Source: Magnaporthiopsis rhizophila
Taxonomy: Eukaryota; Ascomycota; Sordariomycetes; Magnaporthales; Magnaporthaceae
Assembly (NCBI GenBank): GCA_003049465.1
Contig: PYSS01000016.1
Coordinates: 371,102-435,101, forward strand
Direction of reading: 5' to 3'
Length of the DNA: 64,000 bases
Shown in pieces: positions 1-9,353 of the stretch. Both the position numbers and the translations under genes were made by a program. Each line of letters begins with the position of its first letter. Position 1 is the first letter of the stretch. Below the pieces are notes generated by a model, which worked only from the letters and a program-made list of their open reading frames with translations, did no database searches and was not told the origin of the DNA.

Positions 1-804
1 TGCGTTTGTGGCGAGCACGACGGTTCGCGCGCGCACGTCGCCGCGGTCCGTCTGCACCGTCCACCTCGCCCCCGCTTCCCCGCTCTCGTCGCTCTCATGC
101 ACCGCCAGCGCAGACGTGTTGGTCTGCAGATTCAGCCCCTTGTCCAGCGCGAGCTCGAGCATCCTGCACACGAGCAGGTACGGGTTCTGCGCGTGGGCCG
201 GGTACGTGATGGCGCCGACGATGTGCGGCATGCCGAGGTGCGCGCGGGCCTCCTCGCCACGCCGCACCCTTTTTGGCACCGTCGACCCGGTGTCACCGGG
301 CGTGCGCTCCCGCACTGCATCACGAAACGCGAGGCGGGCCAGAGCGTCGTCGAACGCGGACCGCGTCGTAAAGACGTCCATGGTCTCGACGGACTGGAAG
401 TCGTTGGCGACGCCGTGGTCGCGCACAAATGCCGCCACGTCCGCCACCGTCTGCTCCTCGTGCCGCTCCAGCTTGAGCGCCTCAGCTTCTCCCAGGGCCG
501 TGGCGTAGGCGCGGAAATGCGACCACCAGCCCGGACGGCAGTGCCCACCGTTGCGGCCCGAGGCGCCCGACGCGGCCGTGCGGGCCTCGAGCATCAGGAT
601 CCGCAGCGAAGGGTCGCGCGTCAGGAGCTTGTGGGCCACGGCGGCGCCCGAGATGCCGGACCCGACGATGATGTGGTCCCATACCTGATCGGTCGGCAGC
701 TCGGGCGTGGTGCGGTGCGAGGCCAGGCGGTGCGGAGGGTCCTGCCAGTGGCTGACGGTCGGATTAGGGTGTGGGAACCCGGGGTGTTCGTTTCCGCCGC
801 CCAT
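1..804 (-). CDS. FAD-dependent oxidoreductase (DAO family), N-terminal part; C-terminus lies outside the window
   Basis: The minus-strand frame stays open from the ATG at 802-804 to the window edge (268 codons), so the 3' part is missing. After about 40 polar residues comes a dinucleotide-binding motif, VGSGISGAAVAHKLL, with GSGISG at residues 48-53. It is followed by an acidic residue ending the second strand (MLEAR) and the ASGRNGGHCRPGW segment typical of the D-amino-acid-oxidase/glycine-oxidase (DAO) superfamily, where the GRNGG turn contacts FAD. Fungal members with this layout are predicted cytosolic oxidases of amines or amino acids; the substrate cannot be read from this half. No ATG lies in frame between 804 and about 864, which supports the start. 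The family is secure, the substrate unknown. Confidence 0.85.
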   Translation of the reverse strand, partial: MGGGNEHPGFPHPNPTVSHWQDPPHRLASHRTTPELPTDQVWDHIIVGSGISGAAVAHKLLTRDPSLRILMLEARTAASGASGRNGGHCRPGWWSHFRAYATALGEAEALKLERHEEQTVADVAAFVRDHGVANDFQSVETMDVFTTRSAFDDALARLAFRDAVRERTPGDTGSTVPKRVRRGEEARAHLGMPHIVGAITYPAHAQNPYLLVCRMLELALDKGLNLQTNTSALAVHESDESGEAGARWTVQTDRGDVRARTVVLATNA

Positions 805-909
805 TACTGCTGTTGGAGGCCAAGGTCGGGCGTCGTGGATGGGATTCAAATCAACGTCGATTAACGTCGTCACAAAAGTTCATGTGATTTATAGAGGCTG
901 AATGCACAA

Positions 910-921
910 GGGTTAGGGTTA
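910..921 (+). promoter_or_regulatory. Telomere-type GGGTTAGGGTTA doublet upstream of the oxidoreductase gene
   Basis: Two tandem TTAGGG-type units lie 106 bp upstream of the start codon at 804. Such short interstitial units can be binding sites for Tbf1/Teb1-type Myb proteins in fungal promoters; any role here is inferred. Confidence 0.4.
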
Positions 922-1077
922 TTATGACCCAGGGCTTCATCCAGTTGCTATATATACAAATGAATCAAATGAATACCAAAACCAACATGATTCGTTAACT
1001 ACCTAGTTTACAACAACAGCCCAACCCAATCTACATGCTATGCTATGCTCAATGGAAAACATCTTCCCCACCCATAC

Positions 1078-2535
1078 CTAGTACATGGACAGGCGGGCGC
1101 CCGAGAGCGTAAAGCTAAACGTCATCTCCCGGTTGGCAGGGTCCCACTGCGACTCGGGCGCGACCTCGCTCGTGTTGGTGGGCGGGCCGTACATGTTGAT
1201 GCCGACGTACGAGATGAGCTTCTCGGGCGCGTTGACGACGACGAGCGTCGCCTCCTCGGCCGACGACCAGGTGACGTTGGCCTTGCCCTCGGGCATCTCG
1301 ATGTATTTCGCCTTCTTGGACGCCTTGTTGCGCACGGCGAGCGTGGCCACGTAAGGGCCCGTGGCGTCCTTGATGGCGATGGCCACGTTGCTGGTGGTGT
1401 TGGTCTTGCCCTCGAGGTACGAGCCGTCGCCGTTGGCCAGCAGGCGGCCGAAGACGGCGCCCATGTAGCGCGGCGCGTAGCCCTTCTTGGTCTTGTAGAC
1501 GCCGTCCGAGACGGTCTCCCACGCGTCCTTGTTGAGGAAGTTCTTGTTCTCCTCGAACCGGCGGAGCGCCTCGGTGTGCTCGATGTCGACGTACGCCATG
1601 CGCGCCCAATACTTTGCCACGACCTGCTGCACCGTGGCGCCGCTGTCCGCCAGCACGCGCTGCAGCACGTGCAGCGGCGTCTCGTTGGCGCCACCCGGGA
1701 GAGTCTGCTTGACCAGCGTCATGATTCCGTCGCGGCCCATCCCCTTCCAGCCGTCCGGGTTGCGCGTCAGGTAGTGGAAGAAGGGCCAGGCGTCGTAGTT
1801 GTTGCCCTGGAATTTGCTGCTCCGGGGCGTGCCGTCCACGAGCGCCAGGTACGACTGGCCGACGGTGCTGAAGGGCTGGAAGAGCGAGTCGCCCACCGTC
1901 TGGTTGTACTTGGCCCGCGACGCCGCGCAGAGGTCCGACGTCATGTACGTCTCGGCCACCCACTGCGCAAACGTCTCGCTCCAGATCCGGAACGTGTCGA
2001 TGCTGGGCCACGAGTTGCCCTGGTGCCACTGCATCGCGTGGGCCCACTCGTGCACCGTCAAGCTCGGGTACATATCCCCGGCGTTGATCTGGATCCACGC
2101 CCGGTTTGCATAGTGCGTCAACCCCGCGAACCCGCCGCCGACGTTGGGGACGAGGTAAACGTCCGTCTTGTAGTACGGCTCTTGGCCCGAGTTGTTGAAC
2201 AACCGCAGCCCCGTCGAGTTCCAGCCGAGGTGGCCGACGAAGCAGTCGTAAGCCGCCTCCATGGCCTTCAGCGCCTCCTTGCCCTGCTCCGCGTTCTCGC
2301 CCGCGCCGTCCTTGGCGAGGAACAGCCGGAACCGGGCCGACGTCACTCTAGGCCCGAGTGCCGCCGGATCGCTAGTGCTCTTGTTGGTAACAGGGTCGTA
2401 CGTCTCGATCGGCTGCTCCGCGAAGACGGCGGGCTCGTTGGGCTGCATGCCGCGGCTGTTCAGCTGCGGCGCCGCGAAAACGCCGCCAATGGCGCTGAGG
2501 GCCATGGCCGAAATCATCATCTTTGCCGAGGCCAT
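1078..2535 (-). CDS. Secreted HExxH-motif protein, possibly of the DUF6055 type
   Basis: One exon, 485 residues, stop TAG at 1078-1080. I chose the ATG at 2535 because it opens directly into a signal peptide (residues 1-22, hydrophobic MMISAMALSAIGGVFAA); the frame is open a further 70 codons upstream, but that stretch looks like leader. The most telling feature is a zincin-type motif, VHEWAHAMQW, with HEWAH at residues 162-166, and a second acidic motif WSETFAQW 21 residues further on (E187), the spacing expected of a gluzincin third zinc ligand. The C-terminal third is beta-rich with several N-x-S/T sequons, consistent with secretion. It resembles fungal and bacterial secreted proteins annotated as DUF6055, for which I know of no established activity. 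Metallopeptidase activity is an inference from the motif only. Confidence 0.75.
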   Translation of the reverse strand: MASAKMMISAMALSAIGGVFAAPQLNSRGMQPNEPAVFAEQPIETYDPVTNKSTSDPAALGPRVTSARFRLFLAKDGAGENAEQGKEALKAMEAAYDCFVGHLGWNSTGLRLFNNSGQEPYYKTDVYLVPNVGGGFAGLTHYANRAWIQINAGDMYPSLTVHEWAHAMQWHQGNSWPSIDTFRIWSETFAQWVAETYMTSDLCAASRAKYNQTVGDSLFQPFSTVGQSYLALVDGTPRSSKFQGNNYDAWPFFHYLTRNPDGWKGMGRDGIMTLVKQTLPGGANETPLHVLQRVLADSGATVQQVVAKYWARMAYVDIEHTEALRRFEENKNFLNKDAWETVSDGVYKTKKGYAPRYMGAVFGRLLANGDGSYLEGKTNTTSNVAIAIKDATGPYVATLAVRNKASKKAKYIEMPEGKANVTWSSAEEATLVVVNAPEKLISYVGINMYGPPTNTSEVAPESQWDPANREMTFSFTLSGARLSMY

Positions 2536-3401
2536 CTTATTATTAATGAAGTCGTTGGCTGTGTATCTATACCCGCCTTGTCGCACCTGAGATGTATACG
2601 GTATAATAAAAAGAGTGTGTAGCCGTCCAATGGTAGGAGGCAAAAAACGAGAGACTGGTGCGGGCTGGCTAAGGTGAAGGATCAGGCCTTCATTTCCAAC
2701 AGTGAGGCCGGCATTGAGCGCTTCTTTTAAATCAACATCTCCCACCGAGCATTCCGCATATGTACAGCCTCCGGAGAGTCCCGAACTCCCTGGTCAGGGG
2801 TGGAAACTCGCTTCATGGTGGCTGAAGCGGCAGCGTTGAATACGAGGGTTCTTTTTTTTTCCCTTCGTTTTGCAGGTATGTGCGGGTGGATTAATTTTCT
2901 TTTTCTTTACCAAGCCCGTGCCGTGGTTCATGGGCTAAAATGCAGATCGTTGGTCATTCTTTATGCGTGCAGGGGCCAGCCCAGGAGCCGTCAAGCCCGT
3001 TTTGGGGCCATCGCCGTGGGGTCTTTCGTGTTCGAATCCACTTGTTAGCCCCTGGATCTTGGTTTCTTGACTCGGGCATCAAGAGAGCATCCAGCTTTTC
3101 CGGGACGGAAAATCTCGACGCGTCGTGGTCGCGCTCGTATATACCATGTGGCTGCAACCTTTGAACGGCGTCTGCTCCCTTGGCATTGGAATCGGCGACC
3201 GCACCACAGACCACTGGTGTCCCCAACGGCGTGCTGGCTATTTCGGACGACTTCCTTCGGGTCGGCCCACTTCATCCATCGTTCGGACGAGTTATGCCGA
3301 GTGCCCGCCGCCCCCAGAAATATTCCACACGCAACCCCTGCCCCTGATCCTGATGATCAGTTTCTCCTTTGATCGTGTAGGGTTGCGCCAGCCTCCCACC
3401 C
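2536..3401. other. Intergenic: promoter of the HExxH gene and 3' flank of the HET gene
   Basis: No supportable coding region. A tRNA B-box-like string (GTTCGAATCC, about 3031-3040) occurs, but I could fold no cloverleaf around it. The short overlapping frames here have no family resemblance. Confidence 0.6.
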
Positions 3402-5207
3402 CTAGACGGTAACCACGTGTGTAGCCTCAATCTCAAGAGTCCGAGACGGCCTCCCCGGCTGGTGCAGTATCTTGCACCGGACCTGCACCCTGCCCCAGCC
3501 CGTCATCAGCTCCTTGACGGTCTCGTCGGGCGAGGCCGTGACGACCGTGTCGGCCGATAGCACGCGCTTCTTGTACAGGTCCGACAGCCAGTCCGGGTCT
3601 TCGTAGAAGCCGCGCTCCGTCACCCACTCCTCGATCGAGTACAGCGACACGTGGCAGTCGTTGCGTAGCCGCGTCAGCCGGAACCCGACAAACAGGTTGA
3701 CAGTCCAGCCGCCCGAGCGCGAGCCCCGGTACACCACCTCGCCGCCCAGCCCGATGCCCACGCAGCCGCAGCCGTCGCCCACGAACCGCAGCGCCGCCAT
3801 GTCCCAGTTCTGCTGCGGCTTCATCCAGTTGAGCTGCATCACGTTGACGTTGGCCGTCGGCTTGAGCCGCAGCTGCAGCCGCGGGTTCTCGTCCAGGTAG
3901 AACTTGAGCGACGGCGCGATCTCCTCGTAGACCTCCCTCGTGATGATGTAGAAGTCGTCCATCGCCCGCGAGATGGCCAGGTGCTGGGCCGACGTTGGTA
4001 GCGACAGCCCCCGCCAGCTCAACCTCTCGTATCGAGACGGCCCGACCCACCGTAGGTTGAGCACCGCTATCGTCCAACCCGTGTTGGGCAGCCGATGGCG
4101 ACACTTGAGCGCCAGGCTGTAGTACGACCCTTGGGGTTTGGGCATCGGCGCCAGTCGCCCGCCCTGGACCAGCAGCCCCCTGTTCGTCACCGAGAACCTG
4201 GCCAGCCCGTTGTCGAAGCTCTGCAGTTCCGGGTCCGTCCACCGCGACAGGCTGAACTCGGCCGGAGACGGCGCGAGGAGGTCCCGACAGGTGGTCGCGT
4301 TCTGCTCCGGCACAACCACCTCGTTGACGGGCGGCGACCAGCAGAATATGGACAGGTCGTCCGACCGCCGCAGAATCTCCTCCTGCAGCCTCTGGAAGGC
4401 CTTGGGCCCTTCGCCGTAGAGCAAGGGCATGTTTATGCCGAACAAGCCCACGAGGCAGTACGCCATGTCCTCGGTGCGCGTCGTGGTCCTTTTGGAAGCC
4501 CAGAACATCTTTGTGGCCGCCGAATACTGGCGCAGGTCCTTCTTGTGGTTGAATGCGTCCTTGGAGATGCCCGTGATCTTCTCGATCACCTCCCTGAGCT
4601 GCAGTTTCGACCCGACGCCCCTCCAGGCCTTGTTGAAGAACAAGAGCTCCTTGGGCGCAATCAGCTCCTGCAGGCACCAGCCGCGCGTGAACCAGCGACA
4701 CGCCTCCAGCGCCTTGTTCAGCCCGCGCGTCTCGTTCTCATGCTCGCTGTACGAGCTGAAGGGCTGCAGGTCCGTGAGGAGAGCGTAGCACTCGACCGCA
4801 CTGCCGTACCATTGATACATGGCGTTGATTGCCTCGGTGAGCTCGGCGCTGCTGGTCTTGTCGATGCAACACGTGTCGACCCAGGCGTACGTGATGCCGC
4901 GCTCCTTTGCCAGGGAGCACGTCCGGACGATCTTGTCGTAGCCTGACTTGGCCTTGATTGCGGCGACGGTGGTGTCGTTGTCGGACCCTGGCCGGCAGCA
5001 AGAGCAGTGGCATTTGCAGGTGCAATTCCGGCTGGCGTTGGCGTTGATGTCGCTGGCTCCGGCCGGGTGGACAAGCGACATCTCCTGGAAGCTAACCTCA
5101 TCGTCCTCGACCCAGGTATGTGACAAGATTGCATACGGCGGCACCGAAGCGCCGACGAACATCTTCATGCGCAATGTCTCTGTGTTGATTAGTCGGATCG
5201 ACGCCAT
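3402..5207 (-). CDS. HET-domain (heterokaryon incompatibility) protein
   Basis: Single exon, 601 residues. The start is ATG 5207 (MASIRLINTE), the canonical HET-E/HET-D type opening; an in-frame ATG 46 codons upstream is ignored. The HET domain fills roughly residues 1-260: YAILSHTW (25-32), the AWVDTCCIDK block, AINAMYQWY, and RWFTRGWCLQELIAP. HET domains trigger programmed cell death after non-self recognition in filamentous fungi; some are partners of NLR sensors. Here there is no NACHT or WD40 repeat; the remaining 340 residues are an unassigned C-terminal region. Oddity: between the first HET strand block and the KSGYDKI helix lies an insertion with CTCKCHCSCC (residues 62-71), six cysteines in ten residues, which may bind metal. 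No obvious partner gene is adjacent. The family is certain, the specificity unknown. Confidence 0.92.
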   Translation of the reverse strand: MASIRLINTETLRMKMFVGASVPPYAILSHTWVEDDEVSFQEMSLVHPAGASDINANASRNCTCKCHCSCCRPGSDNDTTVAAIKAKSGYDKIVRTCSLAKERGITYAWVDTCCIDKTSSAELTEAINAMYQWYGSAVECYALLTDLQPFSSYSEHENETRGLNKALEACRWFTRGWCLQELIAPKELLFFNKAWRGVGSKLQLREVIEKITGISKDAFNHKKDLRQYSAATKMFWASKRTTTRTEDMAYCLVGLFGINMPLLYGEGPKAFQRLQEEILRRSDDLSIFCWSPPVNEVVVPEQNATTCRDLLAPSPAEFSLSRWTDPELQSFDNGLARFSVTNRGLLVQGGRLAPMPKPQGSYYSLALKCRHRLPNTGWTIAVLNLRWVGPSRYERLSWRGLSLPTSAQHLAISRAMDDFYIITREVYEEIAPSLKFYLDENPRLQLRLKPTANVNVMQLNWMKPQQNWDMAALRFVGDGCGCVGIGLGGEVVYRGSRSGGWTVNLFVGFRLTRLRNDCHVSLYSIEEWVTERGFYEDPDWLSDLYKKRVLSADTVVTASPDETVKELMTGWGRVQVRCKILHQPGRPSRTLEIEATHVVTV

Positions 5208-5832
5208 TTTGACGATAATTAGGTGGATATTGCTCCCAGGAAGAAAAGGTCCGAGACTGTAGGGGGAGCAAGCAGCAAATATCGGGACGAGAAACAGAAA
5301 ACGAGAGGAAAGGTTCATGTACCACGTCTCAGTGCGACCCCACAATCAGCCGCAACGCCACAGGGAAAGTAGAAGCTGGAAGGTTGCTCTCTATGCATTG
5401 GGTGAGGTGTCTGATTGGTCGCCTGACCGCTGATCGAGAACGCCATCACTTAGTCCGAGGTGCTTCTCGGGGTCTAGACCACAGGATATCCCACCAGCGA
5501 ATAAACTGAACAAGCCGAAATAATGATTTGGGGTATCATTGCCATATATAAACGAATAAATACACCACATTCCATAGTGCGGGGTCATGAACAGAGAACA
5601 TGTCGACATCTGGTTCCTGATCAGCTCCCATTGCAATGAGAGAAACAAAAAAAAATGAAACAAAATGTGATAGACATGGAATCGGCCGGTGATATTGTCA
5701 TGATAGCACCATCATAACGCGCTCAGATGTTGAGGCTTTTCACTGGATAATCCCCAGCTGTGCGATCTTTCGGGTTACAGTTGGGGCCAAGCGGCCAGGA
5801 ATTTACTCCCCGGCAAAAGGCGCGCGGTCCTT
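5208..5832. other. Intergenic: HET gene promoter and permease 3' flank
   Basis: About 625 bp, moderately AT-rich, with a short A-run near 5648. No coding or RNA gene seen. Confidence 0.6.
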
Positions 5833-7752
5833 CTAGTGAACAAGCTCCTGTGTCGGCGGGCCGGTGTAGTGCTTCTTTCCCCAGGCAATATACCAACCTG
5901 CCGAGATGACTGTGGCGGCAACGAAGACTACGGGGGCGTAGTTGACAGATGAAGTCGTGACGGGTAGGACGCTGGGCATGCAGAAGAGCGGCATGGCGAG
6001 CGCGGACCAGGCAAGCGCGACAACGTTGCAAAAGTAACCCAGGCCGCCACGGAGCGGGTATGGGGCGCCCGAGACCTGCTTGCGGCCCGTGGCCAGGTTG
6101 ATGGCGATGGGAGTTGCGTAAGCGGCAGTCAGGCAGATGACTCCCACGCCCGAGAAGGCGTTGAAGGCGGCCGAGGAGCCAAAGTAGATGAAGGCCAGGA
6201 TGATCTGGACGACCATTGACAGCATCATGGCGTGGAGGGGCACGTCAAGCTTCTCGTTGACGACGCGCCACCACTTCGCGCCGGGAATGGCGCCGTCGCG
6301 GGCAAAGGCCCAGGTGCAGCGCGAGGCGGCCGTGGTGCAGCCGATGCCGCAGATGATGGCGAGCACCATGAGCGGAATGAGCAGGGCAATGGCCGGGCCG
6401 GGCGCGCCAACTGCGCTGAGGATGATCTCGGGCACCGGTTGACCCGAGGCCAGGCTGATCAGGTACTTGATGTCGGGCAGGACGAAGACGAGAGGGATCA
6501 GGAACAAGAGGCCAGCAAAGGTGTTGATGAAGACGGTGGCGACCATGGCCTTGGGCACCTGGGTTGCCGGCTTCTGCACCTCCTCGCACATGCTGATGAT
6601 CATGCCGGTCGACGAGGTCGCGTATCCGGCGTGCAGGAGACCAACGCAGAAGGACCATCCGTCAGGCCATCCAGAGTTGGCCTCGAAGTGGCCGAACACG
6701 TAGGCGGCGTCGCGGCGGCCGTTTTTGGCAATAGCAAGGACGGAAACGACAATGGCAAGAAGACCGGCGAACGTCCAGAAGATGGCAGCAGTCTGTGGGC
6801 AAGTCAGCACTCATGTTGCCATGGACACTGCCTGGTTGAAGAGAAAAAGGGAAGATACTGACGTCAAGCCACGGGAGCCACCTGTTGCCCAAAGCAGACA
6901 CGAGATTGCACAGGAAAGTGATGGCCAGGAAGATGAAGAAGACCTGGTACGTCTCAGCGGGGAAAATGCCGTCTCGCATCTCCACCAGGACGCCCTCGGC
7001 ATTTTCTGCCATGTACGGGTCGCCCTTGAAGACGTTGATGCAGGCGACGAAGAAAAGGGTAGTTCCGAAGTTGACAGCCAAGGTGATGGAGATGTTGCCG
7101 ACCACGTACAGCCAGCCACAGATCCAGGCCATTGCGCGGCGCCAGGTGGTCGGGGCCAGCATGAAGGCCTGGTAGTATACGCCTAGGCAGCCGGAGAGCG
7201 GCCCGTGTTAGCCCTGGTGTCTACTAGGTAGGTATGTAGTTGGATGCCGCTGCAGGTGTCCCGCGGGAAGGAGGGACGATGCTACGACGTGCACGCGACC
7301 AATGACCAACGTAGATCTGCCGTCAAATGCAGATCTGACACCCCGCAGATAGGTGGAAACAAGGCAAGGACATGACGCCTACCTCCGGCTGTCGGGTAAA
7401 CACTCGTGATTTCACCCAGCGATGCAGCTACACACACAATGATGCACGAGACGAGCAGCCAGCCCCAGATGATGTTGACGGGACCGCCACCGACAAGGGG
7501 GTAGATCATGGTGGTGGCCAGGCCGTAGGGGATGGAGGCCAGCACAAAGGACATGAAGGCCACCTGGGCCGTCGAGCGGTTGCGGCTCAGCTCGGGCTTG
7601 TAGCCCAGGTGCTCGAGCATCTGATCGGCCGACTCGCCCTCGGCCGCCGAGAGCCGGCCGCTCGTCAGCGGAGCGACATCCTTGCCGCTCTTGATGTCCA
7701 GATCGCCGCTGTGGTCCCGCGACCCGGCGTCCTGGGGGAGGACCTTCGACAT
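5833..7752 (-). CDS. Amino acid/choline/GABA-type permease (APC superfamily)
   Basis: Three exons on the minus strand: 7383-7752, 6863-7182 and 5833-6792, joined across introns of 199 nt (7183-7382) and 70 nt (6793-6862) with GT/AG ends; the total is 549 residues. The N-terminal 50 residues are hydrophilic and cytosolic (MSKVLPQDAG start). The body carries about 12 hydrophobic segments, beginning with the conserved TM1 sequence FVLASIPYGLATTMIYPLVGG and followed by GEITSVYPTAGGVYYQ, the signature of the fungal amino acid/choline transporter family that contains yeast Hnm1 and Uga4. Such proteins are plasma-membrane or vacuolar proton symporters for choline, GABA or polyamines; which substrate applies here cannot be told. 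The splice junctions restore GGVYYQ exactly, so the model is strong. Confidence 0.9.
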
Positions 7753-9353
7753 GGCCGCCGAGAGAGGAATCGGAACGAGGGAGGGAGGAAGAGAGAGAGC
7801 CGGTTAGCTGTCGCTGATGTGTGGCATGGGGGTGGTCGAAAAGTTGAGGGGCCGGGTCGAGATGCGAGGAGGAGAGGCTGTCCTGCCTGGGGTCTTGATT
7901 CCTGGCGATGGAGAGGAAACGAAATGACCTGGAAAAAAAAATGGAAAAAAAAAGAAGAAAAAAAAGAAGGACGAGAAGAAAGGAGGCCAGAAAAGGTGAG
8001 ACGTAACGAGATGGCCGGGAGTCAAAAAGAAAGAAGATAAGCAAGGCCTGGTCCAATAAAGGCCGCAGCCGGATAAGGTAAAATAAGTCTGAAAATGTCC
8101 CCGTCAAACAAGGTATCGCCCGGGGAGGCTTGTCCTCCAGATCTCGCGTACGCCGGCGTGACGGCCGTCACATGCGCGGGGGGACCCTTGAGCTGAGTTG
8201 AAAACCCTCGCTATTTCCTCCTTGGCCGCTGCCGTGGTACGTCACATCGGTGGCACCCTCCCTCCTCCCAGACCTCGGAGGGGCCGGTGGAGTGGGGACC
8301 ACTCAATCCGCGTGGTTGCCAACCCATTGGGATTGAGAGCGGGCACTCGCACCCTGAGGTGCCAAGCCCTGATCTCCTCCATCTTGCCATCTTGCAGTTC
8401 TGGAGTGCGACCATCTCAAAGTGTTGGCGGGGGTGGTGGACTGTTGACTGTTGCCGAGCCACGATCGAAGTTTTCGATTTGCAAAAGTTATTTGGCGTCA
8501 GTTACGATATGTGGCGTTTTGCGATCCAGTAGGAGCCGCCGATGCGGGCGGGCATTAGCTTCAACTGGGCAACGTTCCTTCCCGGCCGAGACTAACCCGA
8601 CTTTTGAATAGCCCGAGGTCAAGCCGGGAAAAGAAAAGACGAGAAAAAATCTCCCCTTTCCCGCCATTCATCATCCATCCCGAACCCATGCCACCCACGC
8701 AGTTCTGCATTAGCTCCGCACGTGAGAAAGTCATCTTTTTGTTGCGTGTCTGCAGGCATCTTTGATTGATCTCATCCCAATCGTCTTTAGCGTTGTCCCT
8801 TTCCCCCCACCGACCTCCCTGCCAAAACCCCCTGCTCTCCACCATTATCTCTCGGGGAAACCATGGAGGGCATGGGTGCTTGTGCAATGGGTGATCCCAA
8901 ACGGTGAGTCCATAGCGCCACGGCTACTGGCGGAGAGGGCAAACAGTTTGTTAGGAATCCCTTGCGCGATTCAGTGTCGTGCATTGTGGGATGGGCAAGT
9001 GTCGTCATGCCTGAGCAGCGTAGGTGAGCCTTGCATCCAATTGATGGACCGATTCATTTCAGCCAGCACGGTCTTGAGCCCTGCAGCGCCAAGGCTCTTT
9101 CGGCGTGGATTTCCTTGGAAAACAAGACATGACAGCCCATTACGCCCACCCGCAACGCGCTTGGTAATGCGTGACAGGTGATACGGCTCTTGTATGTCCT
9201 ACGGAGCACGCCAATTACCCGCCGGGCTTATCCTTTCTTCATCACCGACGGAGAGACCGAGTCGCAATCGGGTCTCGGCCCGGGTGCGACTTGGCAGGGT
9301 CCTTGCATATTGGTGAGGTGGTACTCTACCCTACCAGGCCAACGGATCCTTCG
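7753..9353. other. Intergenic: permease promoter and L-amino acid oxidase 3' flank
   Basis: 1.6 kb without a supportable gene. The part next to the permease start (7925-8000) is strongly purine-rich on the plus strand with A-runs, that is, a pyrimidine-rich leader for the minus-strand gene, typical of fungal core promoters and 5' UTRs. Frames at 8198-8611 and 8762-9181 show no family-like sequence. Confidence 0.6.

Noticed and set aside
1045..2622. 525-codon plus-strand frame opposite the HExxH gene
   Set aside because: Arg/His/Val-rich shadow of a real secreted protein on the minus strand; no motif of its own.
2990..3050. tRNA-like B-box GTTCGAATCC
   Set aside because: No matching A-box at the right distance and no T-stem of five pairs or acceptor stem.
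7412..8107. 231-codon minus-strand frame spanning the permease start
   Set aside because: It overlaps the first permease exon in another frame; its upstream part is encoded by the pyrimidine-rich leader.
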